A stretch of DNA of 64,000 nucleotides from Acidimicrobiales bacterium (GTDB lineage: Bacteria > Actinomycetota > Acidimicrobiia > Acidimicrobiales > AC-14): the NCBI GenBank assembly GCA_025463925.1, contig JAODBK010000042.1:1-64000 (forward strand). The letters are read 5' to 3'. The stretch's first letter is position 1, and each line of letters opens with the position of its first letter. Positions 9,157-16,959 of the stretch are shown piece after piece. Under the pieces are notes generated by a model. It saw nothing but the letters and a program-made list of their open reading frames with translations. It was not told the DNA's origin and searched no databases. A program made the translations under genes and the position numbers.

Positions 9157-11835
9157 ATGGCGCCGATCCTGCTGCTCGACGGCAACTCCCTGGCCTACCG
9201 GGCGTTCTTCGCGCTCCCGACCGACATGGCGACGGCCAGCGGGCAGGTGACGAACGCGGTGTTCGGCTTCACGTCGATGCTGATCAACCTGCTGAAGGAC
9301 CACAAGCCCGACGGCATCGCGGTCGCCTTCGACCGGCCCGAGCCGACGTTCCGCCACGAGATGATCGACACCTACAAGGCCGGTCGGGCCGCGGCGCCGG
9401 ACATCCTCCGCCAGCAGATGGGCCTGGTCCGCCAGGTGGTGGAGGCGCTGCAGATCCCGCTGCTGGAGGCGCCGGGCTTCGAGGCCGACGACATCCTCGC
9501 CACGCTGGCGACGCAGGCGCGCGACGACGGGCGCGACGTCATCGTGGTCACCGGCGACCGCGACACCTACCAGTTGGTCGAGGACCCGCACGTGAAGGTG
9601 CTCTACAACAAGCGCGGCGTCAGCGAGTACGCGTTGTACGACGAGGCCGGCATCGTGCAGCGCACCGGCGTCCACCCGACGAAGTACCCGGAGTACGCCG
9701 CGCTGCGCGGCGATCCGTCCGACAACCTTCCCGGTGTGCCGGGCGTCGGCGAGAAGACCGCGGCCAAGCTGATGAACGACTACGGCGACCTCGACGGGGT
9801 GTTCGCCAACCTCGACAAGGCCACACCGAAGCTTCGCGAGAACCTGGCGGCGCACGAGGAGCAGGTTCGCCGCAACGCCGAGGCCACGCCGTTGATCCGA
9901 GACGTGCCGCTCGAGGTCGGCATCGACGACCTGCAAATGGGGGACTGGGACCGCGAGACGGTCAAGTCGCTGTTCAACTTCCTCGAGTTCCGCACGCTGT
10001 GGGACCGGCTGCTGGAGGCCTGCGGCGCCGGCGACGCTGCGGGCACCGCGCCCGCGCCCCCGGCCGGTGAGGCGCTCGAGGTGGCGGTGACGAGGCTGAA
10101 CACCGTGGCCGAGGCCGAAAAGGCGTTGGCGGGGCTGCCGTCGCCGGTCGCGGTCGCCGCCGGGTGGGCCGGGCCGGCCGGGCGATCCGATCTGGTCGGG
10201 CTGGCGTTCGCGACGTCCGACGATGCCGCGACGTGGCTCGGGGCGGAGCTGCTGGCCGACGCCGCGGTGCGCGACGCCTTGGCGATGGCGTTCGGCCCGA
10301 AGGGAGCGGCGCTGCGGGCCCATGGCGCCAAGGAGCTGATGCGCGGGCTCTCCGTCATCGGCGTCGACGTGCGCAGCCTCGACCTCGACACCCAAGTGGG
10401 CGCGTACCTCGTCGATCCCGCGGAGTCGCAGTACCGGCTCGAGGACCTCGCCCTCCGCTACGCCGGCCTGGAGCTCACGTCACCGGACGCGCCGCCCGCG
10501 GGCCAGCTCGACCTGGCCGGCAGCGCCACCGACGACAGCGAGGAGGCCGGTCGCCGGGCCGTCGCCATCGCCCGCACCGCGCCGGCGTTGGCCGAGGCGA
10601 TGGCGGCCCGCAACCTCCAGCCGCTCTACGACGACATCGAGCGGCCGCTCATCCGCGTGCTGGCGCGCATGGAGGAAGCTGGCGTCCGCGTGGACGGCGA
10701 GTACCTGCGCGAGCTGGCGCAGGGCCTCGAATCGGAGTGCCGCATCCTCGAGGGCGAGATCCAGGACCTGGCCGGCCACCCGTTCGTCGTCAACTCCACC
10801 AAACAGCTCCGCGAGGTCCTGTTCGACGAGCTGGGGCTGGCCCCCCAGAAGAAGACGAAGACCGGGTACTCCACCGACGCGGCCTCGCTCGAGAAGCTGC
10901 GCGGGCTGCACCCGATCATCGAGAAGCTCCTTCGCTACCGCGAGGTCGAGAAGCTGCGGTCGACGTACGGGGAGAACCTGCTGTCATACGTCGCGCCGGA
11001 CGGGCGGATCCATGCCACGTTCCACCAGACGGTCGCCCGCACCGGACGCCTGTCATCGGACCAGCCGAACCTTCACAACATCCCCATCCGGTCGGAGGAG
11101 GGCCGGCGCTTCCGGCGGGCGTTCATCCCCGCCGACGGCTGCCGGCTGCTCGTCGCCGACTACAACCAGATCGAGCTGCGGGTCATCGCGCACCTGGCCG
11201 AGGACCCCGGATTGATCGAGGCGTTCACGACCGGCCAGGACATCCACAACGCGACCGCGGCGCGCGTCTTCGGTGTCGCGCCGGCCGACGTCGATCTCGG
11301 CCAGCGCTCGAAGGCGAAGATGGTGTCGTACGGATTGGCGTACGGCATGGAGTCGTACGGGCTCGGCCAGCGGCTCGGCATCCCCACCGACGAGGCCGCG
11401 CTGATCCTCGGCGCGTACTTCGACGCCTTCCCGAACGTGAAGTCGTACATGGACCGCGTCGTCGCCGAGGCGCGCGACCGCGGCTACACCGAGACGCTCT
11501 TCGGTCGCCGGCGCCTCATCCCCGAGCTGTCGTCGACCAACTACCGCATCCGGCAGGCGGGCGAGCGGCAGGCCATGAACGCCGGCATTCAGGGGTTGGC
11601 CGCCGACATCTTCAAGGTCGCGCTGGTGCGCCTCGACGGCGCCCTCGAAGACCAGGGCCTGGCCAGCCGGATCATCCTCCAGGTGCACGACGAGGTGCTG
11701 CTCGAGGTGCCGCCGGCTGAGGAGTCGACGGCGGAGGCGATCGTGCGCGACGCCATGGGTGGCGCTTGTGCCCTCTGTGTCCCGCTCGCGGTCAACCTCT
11801 CCTGGGGCGCGAGTTGGGCGGACGCCAAGGGATAG
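9157..11835 (+). CDS. polA: DNA polymerase I
   Basis: PolA of 892 residues fills gaps in excision repair and removes Okazaki primers. The N-terminal 5'-nuclease (about 1-290) has FEADDILATLA and GDPSDNLPGVPGVGEKTA. A central exonuclease-like domain (about 300-470) and the polymerase domain follow, with motif A (VADYNQIELRVIAHLAED), motif B (RSKAKMVSYGLAYGME) and motif C (LQVHDEVLLEVP). The first proofreading motif (Asp-x-Glu) is not seen at about residue 333, where the sequence reads AVAAGWAGPAG, so the 3'-5' exonuclease is probably inactive, as in many actinobacterial PolA proteins. It lies downstream of pdtaR and upstream of rpsA in the conserved order. Confidence 0.97.
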   Translation: MAPILLLDGNSLAYRAFFALPTDMATASGQVTNAVFGFTSMLINLLKDHKPDGIAVAFDRPEPTFRHEMIDTYKAGRAAAPDILRQQMGLVRQVVEALQIPLLEAPGFEADDILATLATQARDDGRDVIVVTGDRDTYQLVEDPHVKVLYNKRGVSEYALYDEAGIVQRTGVHPTKYPEYAALRGDPSDNLPGVPGVGEKTAAKLMNDYGDLDGVFANLDKATPKLRENLAAHEEQVRRNAEATPLIRDVPLEVGIDDLQMGDWDRETVKSLFNFLEFRTLWDRLLEACGAGDAAGTAPAPPAGEALEVAVTRLNTVAEAEKALAGLPSPVAVAAGWAGPAGRSDLVGLAFATSDDAATWLGAELLADAAVRDALAMAFGPKGAALRAHGAKELMRGLSVIGVDVRSLDLDTQVGAYLVDPAESQYRLEDLALRYAGLELTSPDAPPAGQLDLAGSATDDSEEAGRRAVAIARTAPALAEAMAARNLQPLYDDIERPLIRVLARMEEAGVRVDGEYLRELAQGLESECRILEGEIQDLAGHPFVVNSTKQLREVLFDELGLAPQKKTKTGYSTDAASLEKLRGLHPIIEKLLRYREVEKLRSTYGENLLSYVAPDGRIHATFHQTVARTGRLSSDQPNLHNIPIRSEEGRRFRRAFIPADGCRLLVADYNQIELRVIAHLAEDPGLIEAFTTGQDIHNATAARVFGVAPADVDLGQRSKAKMVSYGLAYGMESYGLGQRLGIPTDEAALILGAYFDAFPNVKSYMDRVVAEARDRGYTETLFGRRRLIPELSSTNYRIRQAGERQAMNAGIQGLAADIFKVALVRLDGALEDQGLASRIILQVHDEVLLEVPPAEESTAEAIVRDAMGGACALCVPLAVNLSWGASWADAKG

Positions 11836-11872
11836 TCCATCCCCCGCTGGGCCGGGCATGCGACCATGGGGC

Positions 11873-12082
11873 GTGACAAAAGCCAAGGCCGAGCGCGGTC
11901 ACCCCATCTTCTTCATCGCTGCGATCGTGATCCTCGCGTTCGCGCTGACCTCGGTCGGGAAGGCGCTGACCGACAACCAGAAGTGCGACGGCGCGCCGTA
12001 CTTCGGCAAGAAGCACTGGATCGTCATGCCGCCGAAGTGGGAGTGCGGCACGGGTCACTTCAGGTTCACCCAGAACCATTAG
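11873..12082 (+). CDS. Tiny single-pass membrane protein, unknown
   Basis: This protein of 69 residues has one hydrophobic helix near the N-terminus (FFIAAIVILAFALTSVGKAL) and a short outer part with two cysteines (KCDGAPYFG, WECGTGHFRF), which could form a disulfide. GTG 11873 follows GGGG by a few bases; ATG 11858 in the same frame would add five residues. Its stop TAG shares one base with the GTG of the methyltransferase, which suggests coupling. No family was recognised. Confidence 0.6.
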   Translation: MTKAKAERGHPIFFIAAIVILAFALTSVGKALTDNQKCDGAPYFGKKHWIVMPPKWECGTGHFRFTQNH

Positions 12083-12786
12083 TGCCCCACTGGTTCGAGG
12101 CGTTGGCCGACCACACCGGCGCCGCGTACCTGCGGTACTCCTTCACTCGCGGTACTGACCAGGAGATCGACTTCCTCCTCGCCACGCTCGGGCTCGGGCC
12201 GAGCGCGCGGGTCCTCGACGTCGGATGCGGTCCGGGGCGGCACGCCATCGCACTCGCCGAGCGCGGGGTCGGCATCGTCGGCGTGGACATCTCGCTCCGC
12301 TTCGTCGAGCTGGCCGCGGCTTCGGCGCCGGGTGCGGCGTTCGTGCGGGGCGACGCGCTCGCCCTGCCGGTGCGGCCCGGGACCTTCGACGCCGCGCTGT
12401 CGCTGTGCCAGGGCGGGTTCGGGTTGCTCGGCGCGGGCGACGGCGAGGTCCTGCGCCAGATGGCGGCGTCGGTCCGGCCCGGCGGCGTGGTGTGCGTCTC
12501 GGCGTTCTCGGCGTACTTCGCCGTCCGGTACCTCGAGACCGGTGACGACTTCGACGCCGCCACCGGCGTGAATCACGAAACGACGTCGGTGCGCAACGAG
12601 GCGGGCGTCGAGAAGTCCTTCGACCTGTGGACCTCCTGTTTCACCCCGCGGGAGTTGCGCCTGCTCTTCGAACGGGCCGGGCTGGTGGTCGAGCACCTGT
12701 GGTCGGTGCGACCGGGCGCGTACCGGGCCGACCCGCCCGATCTCGAGCACCCGGAGTTCCTCGTGGTGGCCCGGCGGCCGGGCTGA
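12082..12786 (+). CDS. Class I SAM-dependent methyltransferase
   Basis: This 234-residue protein has the glycine-rich SAM-binding motif I (RVLDVGCGPGRHA, about 41-53), the acidic end of strand 2 (GVDISL) and later strands GDALALPV and FDAALSLCQGGFG. It belongs to the Methyltransf_11/25 type; the substrate is unknown. GTG 12082 overlaps the preceding stop by one base and gives a normal length. The gene lies between polA and rpsA. It should not be assumed to act on ribosomal protein S1. Confidence 0.85.
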   Translation: MPHWFEALADHTGAAYLRYSFTRGTDQEIDFLLATLGLGPSARVLDVGCGPGRHAIALAERGVGIVGVDISLRFVELAAASAPGAAFVRGDALALPVRPGTFDAALSLCQGGFGLLGAGDGEVLRQMAASVRPGGVVCVSAFSAYFAVRYLETGDDFDAATGVNHETTSVRNEAGVEKSFDLWTSCFTPRELRLLFERAGLVVEHLWSVRPGAYRADPPDLEHPEFLVVARRPG

Positions 12787-12788
12787 GG

Positions 12789-12794
12789 TACGAT
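12789..12794 (+). promoter_or_regulatory. Candidate -10 box of rpsA (TACGAT)
   Basis: TACGAT lies just after the methyltransferase stop, giving an rpsA leader of about 60 bases. A purine-rich AAGAAGG at 12844-12850 is the probable ribosome-binding site. No clear -35 element is seen. Confidence 0.3.
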
Positions 12795-12861
12795 TTTCGC
12801 CGCTTCTGTACGCCCGAAGGACGGGCCGGGAGCCACGTCCGGAAAGAAGGCGACCCTCACC

Positions 12862-14382
12862 ATGTCCGACCAGGCCGATCAGGCAGCACCCGCAGCGGAG
12901 CTCACCCCGACAGAAGCACTCGACGACGGGGGTGAGTACACCCCAAAGCAGGTGACCGCCGACGACCTCGACGGCATGTCGTTCGAGGACGCCATCGCCG
13001 GCACCATCGTCGAGTTCGAGGACGGCGACATCGTCAAGGGCGAGATCGTCAAGGTCGACAAGGACGAGGTCCTCCTGGACATCGGCTACAAGTCCGAAGG
13101 CGTCATCCCGGCGCGTGAGCTCTCGATCCGCCACGACGTCGATCCGAGTGAGATCGTCACCCTCGGCGAGCAGATCGAGGCCCTCGTCCTCCAGAAGGAG
13201 GACAAGGAGGGCCGGCTGATCCTCTCGAAGAAGCGGGCCCAGTACGAGCGGGCGTGGGGAACCATCGAGAAGATCAAGAACAGCGACGGTGTCGTGTCCG
13301 GCCCGGTGATCGAGGTCGTCAAGGGCGGGCTCATCCTCGACATCGGGCTGCGCGGCTTCCTGCCGGCGTCGCTCGTCGAGCTGCGCCGGGTGCGCGACCT
13401 CCAGCCGTACGTCGGCAAGTCGCTCGAGGCCAAGATCATCGAGCTCGACAAGAACCGCAACAACGTCGTGCTGTCGCGCCGGGCGTGGCTCGAGGAGACG
13501 CAGAAGGAGCAGCGCGAGGAGTTCCTCGAGAACCTCAAGCCGGGCGAGGTGCGCCGCGGCGTCGTCTCGTCGGTCGTCAACTTCGGCGCGTTCGTGGACC
13601 TCGGTGGCATGGACGGACTCATCCACGTGTCGGAGCTGTCGTGGAAGCACGTCGACCACCCCTCGTCGGTGGTGACCGTCGGCGACGAGGTCGAGGTGCA
13701 GGTGCTCGACGTCGACATGGATCGCGAGCGGATCAGCCTGTCGTTGAAGGCCACGCAGCAGGACCCGTGGCAGGAGTTCGCCAACGCCCACCGTGTGGGC
13801 GAGCTGGTCTACGGGCGGGTCACCAAGCTCGTGCCGTTCGGCGCCTTCGTCCAGGTGGGGGAGGGCATCGAGGGGCTGGTTCACATCTCGGAGATGGCGG
13901 TGCACCACGTCGATCTCCCCGAGCAGGTCGTCACGCCGGGCGAGGAGCTGTGGGTCAAGATCATCGACCTCGATCTCCAGCGGCGCCGCATCAGCTTGTC
14001 GATCAAGCAGGCGGCCGAGGGCGGCGTCGTCGCCGCCGAGTACCAGCACGCGTTCGGCGAGCACGCGTACGACGACCAGGGCAACTACATCGGCACCGGC
14101 GAGTTCGAGCCCGAGACCGAAGCGCAGGCCGCCTGGGCCGACTACGCCGCCGAGCTGGAGCACCAGCCGCCGGCCGAAGGCGCGCCCGACGCCGCGCCCG
14201 ACGCCGGGCCGGCACCCGCCGAGCCGGCGGTCGAGCCCCAGGCCGCCACTGAGTCCGCCGCCACCGACCCAGCCGCCACTGAGTCGGCCGCCGCCACTGA
14301 GTCGGCCGCCGCCACTGAGACAACCGCGGAGCCGGCGCCCGCGCCCGCCGCCGACGAGGCCGAGGTGCCGCCGGCCGACTAG
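12862..14382 (+). CDS. rpsA: 30S ribosomal protein S1
   Basis: This 506-residue protein has four S1 RNA-binding domains (about 38-110, 125-195, 215-285 and 300-370). Examples are GDIVKGEIVKVDKDEVLLDI, RRGVVSSVVNFGAFVDLGG and YGRVTKLVPFGAFVQVGEG. Four domains instead of six is usual for actinobacterial S1. The protein continues into an acidic, disordered Ala/Pro/Glu/Thr tail of about 90 residues (after about 415) that contains ESAAAT repeats. It helps load mRNA on the 30S subunit, though leaderless messages need it less. Its TAG stop ends 1 base before the stop of the convergent first pilus-island gene. Confidence 0.97.
   Translation: MSDQADQAAPAAELTPTEALDDGGEYTPKQVTADDLDGMSFEDAIAGTIVEFEDGDIVKGEIVKVDKDEVLLDIGYKSEGVIPARELSIRHDVDPSEIVTLGEQIEALVLQKEDKEGRLILSKKRAQYERAWGTIEKIKNSDGVVSGPVIEVVKGGLILDIGLRGFLPASLVELRRVRDLQPYVGKSLEAKIIELDKNRNNVVLSRRAWLEETQKEQREEFLENLKPGEVRRGVVSSVVNFGAFVDLGGMDGLIHVSELSWKHVDHPSSVVTVGDEVEVQVLDVDMDRERISLSLKATQQDPWQEFANAHRVGELVYGRVTKLVPFGAFVQVGEGIEGLVHISEMAVHHVDLPEQVVTPGEELWVKIIDLDLQRRRISLSIKQAAEGGVVAAEYQHAFGEHAYDDQGNYIGTGEFEPETEAQAAWADYAAELEHQPPAEGAPDAAPDAGPAPAEPAVEPQAATESAATDPAATESAAATESAAATETTAEPAPAPAADEAEVPPAD
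14281..14316 (+). repeat. 18-bp tandem repeat in the rpsA tail
   Basis: Two perfect copies of an 18-base unit encode ESAAAT twice. They are preceded by degenerate copies from about 14240. This is a slippage-prone tract in a disordered tail. Confidence 0.8.
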
Positions 14383-14383
14383 G

Positions 14384-16321
14384 TCAGCGGATCAGGCTGT
14401 AGGTGCCGGCGACGGGGATCGGCACCGCGTCGGTCGTCGCCGGCTTCAGGAAGAGGCTGCCCTGGCCGGAGATGTCGAAGCCGCGGGCGATGAACTGCGC
14501 GTTGAGCGGCTGTGTCTGCGACGCCTGCCCGGTGAAGGTGCCGAACGCGTTCGGCATGAAGAACACACCCTCGGTCCGGCTGGTGCCCTGCCCCTTGATG
14601 GTCGACGTCTGGCTCGACTCCGACCAGAACGCGAGATCCTCGTACGGGCTGGACGCGGTCGGCGCGCCGGTGAGCTGGTTCGGCGCCGACCAGTCGACGT
14701 CGCCACCACCGCCCGAGACGTTGATGTAGCCGGATCCGGTGCCCGAGGTCGTCGGGCACGGCAGGTCGGTCGTGCACGCGTACAAGGTCGTCGGGTAGCT
14801 CGTCGTGTCCTGTCGTTCGGGCATGACGTCGCCCATGTAGACGAAGGTCTGGCAGAGGCTGGCGTGGCCGCTGACGAGGAACGGTCCGCTGGCGGTCGCC
14901 ATCATCGCCCAGTTGGTCGTCGACCCGCCGGCGCCGGGACCGGCCCGGCTGGTGCACGCGGTCTGCGTGGTGCCGTTGCCGGTGTTCACCAGCAGAGAGC
15001 CGGTGGCGCTCACGCTGTAGTTGCTGTTGCCGCTGCAGCTCGCCACGCAACCCCGCACGTACATGGTGTGCGCGTTGGGGAGGGCGAAGACCTTGTTGTT
15101 GGCGATGGTCACCTTGCCGGCGAAGATGAAGTTCGTGCCGGTGAACTGCACGTTGTTGCCGGGCTGGAAGTCGGCGCAGTTCACGAACAGGTCGCCCGCC
15201 ACGACGGTCCCGTCGGCCGGGCTGCAGTTGGCGTAGGTCGTGTAGCCCGCCGGGGTCGAGCCGAACGCCGAACCATTCCACAAGGTGGTGTAGAGGTTGC
15301 TGATCGCAGCGCCCACGAGCTTGTTCGAGTCGTTGTAGTAGTCGTCGACCGGCTTGCGCGAGGCGATCGACCCCACGGACGGCGCCGGCGATATCCCGCC
15401 CGGGTACACCGCCGCCGTCCGGCCGTCGACCCCGGCGGTGAGCGAGAACAGCCCGATGCCGCCGGGCGTGCCGTCGGGGGCGTTCTGGGCGATGATGCTC
15501 GGCCCGCCGCCGCCCGGGAGGGCGGTGCCGTACAGCACGTATCCGGTGGAGTTGTTGTTGGTCGTGCAGTTGCCGTCGCCCCCGACGACACCGGCGCTGT
15601 CCGATTGGATCCGCCCGGGTTGGGAGTTGGTGGCGTACTGGACGACCACGCCGTACTGCGCGTTGCCGCCACCCGACGTGGTGAGCGTCCCGCAGTTGGT
15701 CCGGTCGAGCAGCAGGAGCGCCGCCACCTGATGCGATGTGGCCGCCTGGGCACCGCTGACGACCGCAGTCGCGGTCATGGCCGGCGTCGAGCCGCCGACG
15801 AAGTTGCGGAAGAAGCTGACGCTGGCCTTGCTGACCTTCACGACCATGCGGTCGCACCGTTTGCCGTCCTGTGTCCCGGTGCCGCTCGCGAATCGCGGGT
15901 CGGCGATCGTCGCGTCGTCGACCGGGTACGTCAGGGTCACTGACACCCCGCCCGAGCTCACGGTGTCGTAGGTCGTCTGCGGCGTCGGCGTTTGGCCGGT
16001 CGAGTTGTCGTTGACGCACGAGTCGGCGGCCGGGAACGATCCGCACGGCGTGCTCGCCGGCGGCGACTGGCCGCTGTTGCGGAACACCGAGCTGATGGCG
16101 TCGACGCAAGCTGTTTGCGGGTCGGACACCGCCGGCGAGCTGTTGAGCCCGGCCAGGTTGGTACCGGCAGCCAGCCCGGCGAAGTCGGCCCACGACTGCG
16201 CCTCGCGCCGGACAGCTCGGTCCTGGCCCAGGTCGATGACGACCGCGGCCATCGCCAGCAGCCCGGTCATCAGCAAGGCCCAAAGAAGGATGAAGGCGCC
16301 TTGGTCGCCCCGGGCCCGCAT
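14384..16321 (-). CDS. TadG-like secreted/pilus surface protein, cassette A
   Basis: This 645-residue protein begins with a TadE/TadG-type N-terminus: a short basic segment, Gly-Ala, one membrane helix (FILLWALLMTGLLAMAAVVI) and the IDLGQDRAVRR stretch. The long outer part is rich in Gly, Ser, Thr and Asn with many cysteines. It shares landmarks with cassettes B-D: ACVDAI near the start, CDRMVVKV, LFVNCADF, LCQTFVYM, DWSAPNQ, YEDLAFWSE, GVFFMPNAF, and the final SLIR. Repeating short strand-like units suggest a beta-solenoid, by inference. ATG 16321 shares one base with the stop of its TadE partner. It is closest to protein C. The function is probably surface adhesion or a minor pilin role. 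Confidence 0.75.
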   Translation of the reverse strand: MRARGDQGAFILLWALLMTGLLAMAAVVIDLGQDRAVRREAQSWADFAGLAAGTNLAGLNSSPAVSDPQTACVDAISSVFRNSGQSPPASTPCGSFPAADSCVNDNSTGQTPTPQTTYDTVSSGGVSVTLTYPVDDATIADPRFASGTGTQDGKRCDRMVVKVSKASVSFFRNFVGGSTPAMTATAVVSGAQAATSHQVAALLLLDRTNCGTLTTSGGGNAQYGVVVQYATNSQPGRIQSDSAGVVGGDGNCTTNNNSTGYVLYGTALPGGGGPSIIAQNAPDGTPGGIGLFSLTAGVDGRTAAVYPGGISPAPSVGSIASRKPVDDYYNDSNKLVGAAISNLYTTLWNGSAFGSTPAGYTTYANCSPADGTVVAGDLFVNCADFQPGNNVQFTGTNFIFAGKVTIANNKVFALPNAHTMYVRGCVASCSGNSNYSVSATGSLLVNTGNGTTQTACTSRAGPGAGGSTTNWAMMATASGPFLVSGHASLCQTFVYMGDVMPERQDTTSYPTTLYACTTDLPCPTTSGTGSGYINVSGGGGDVDWSAPNQLTGAPTASSPYEDLAFWSESSQTSTIKGQGTSRTEGVFFMPNAFGTFTGQASQTQPLNAQFIARGFDISGQGSLFLKPATTDAVPIPVAGTYSLIR

Positions 16322-16884
16322 CAGGAGTTCGACTCCGAGTGCGACGTCGCCTTCGCGGTCACCGACAGCTGGATCGAGTAGAGCATCACCTCGAGCTTCG
16401 AGGGCTTCGAGACGCTGATCTGCACCCGCCGGCCCGGGTCGCTGGATGTCACCGGGTAGGTCTCGTTGGCGATGCACGGCGACGAGCCGTTGGCCTGGGT
16501 GGTGTAGTTGCTCTGGGCGTTCGACGTGGGGTGCGGAGCGGTCGCTGGGCCCACCACGACGCCGGGACTTCCTTGCACGAGGCTGACGCAGATCACCGCC
16601 CCCGTCCCGCTCAGGTCACCGGCCGCTCGGTCGATGACGAGCTGCTTCACGTTGGCGGCCCAGTTGCCGGAGCTGAATGTCTGATTGGCCCGGATCGTGG
16701 CGCCGTACCGGGCGCCCTCGCGGGCGGCGTGCGCGAGATCGAGCTTGGCGCTGTACGCCTGGCCGGCGCTCAACGTCCCGAGGGCGATCGCCATGAAGAT
16801 CGGCAGGATCAGCGCGAACTCGACGAGCGCGACGCCCGCCTCATCGTGATGACGCCTGCTTTTCCACTTCACGCGCCAGCCCAC
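16321..16884 (-). CDS. TadE-like minor pseudopilin, cassette A
   Basis: This 187-residue protein starts at GTG 16884 behind GGAGGA (16891-16896). The N-terminus has the TadE signature AGVALVEFALILPIFMAI, with the Glu typical of type IV pilin-like proteins in a single helix, followed by GQAYSAKLDLAHAAREGARY. The outer domain has two cysteines in positions shared by all four cassettes (ICVSLV and PCIAN, before RRVQISV), which may form a disulfide. It ends VTAKATSHSESNS. TadE proteins are processed pseudopilins needed for Flp assembly. A WhiG-like promoter candidate lies about 38 bases upstream. Confidence 0.82.
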   Translation of the reverse strand: MGWRVKWKSRRHHDEAGVALVEFALILPIFMAIALGTLSAGQAYSAKLDLAHAAREGARYGATIRANQTFSSGNWAANVKQLVIDRAAGDLSGTGAVICVSLVQGSPGVVVGPATAPHPTSNAQSNYTTQANGSSPCIANETYPVTSSDPGRRVQISVSKPSKLEVMLYSIQLSVTAKATSHSESNS

Positions 16885-16921
16885 CCGTGTTCCTCCGAAG
16901 ACCCCTTAGGTCTTTCGGCCT

Positions 16922-16949
16922 GATTCGGTGCGGACTTGCGCGAAATTTC
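16922..16949 (-). promoter_or_regulatory. Candidate WhiG/FliA-type promoter of cassette A
   Basis: On the minus strand GAAA (16946-16949), 16 bases, then ACCGAATC (16922-16929) match the layout TAAA-N15/16-GCCGATAA of the FliA/WhiG sigma family only in part. The same GAAA-N16 spacing occurs before cassette B with a perfect -10. It would give a leader of about 30 bases. Confidence 0.35.
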
Positions 16950-16959
16950 GAGCAAATGG

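Noticed and set aside
14240-14330. Short repeats in rpsA considered as a CRISPR-like array.
   Set aside because: The units are in-frame 18-mers without spacers inside a coding region, and no cas gene is present.
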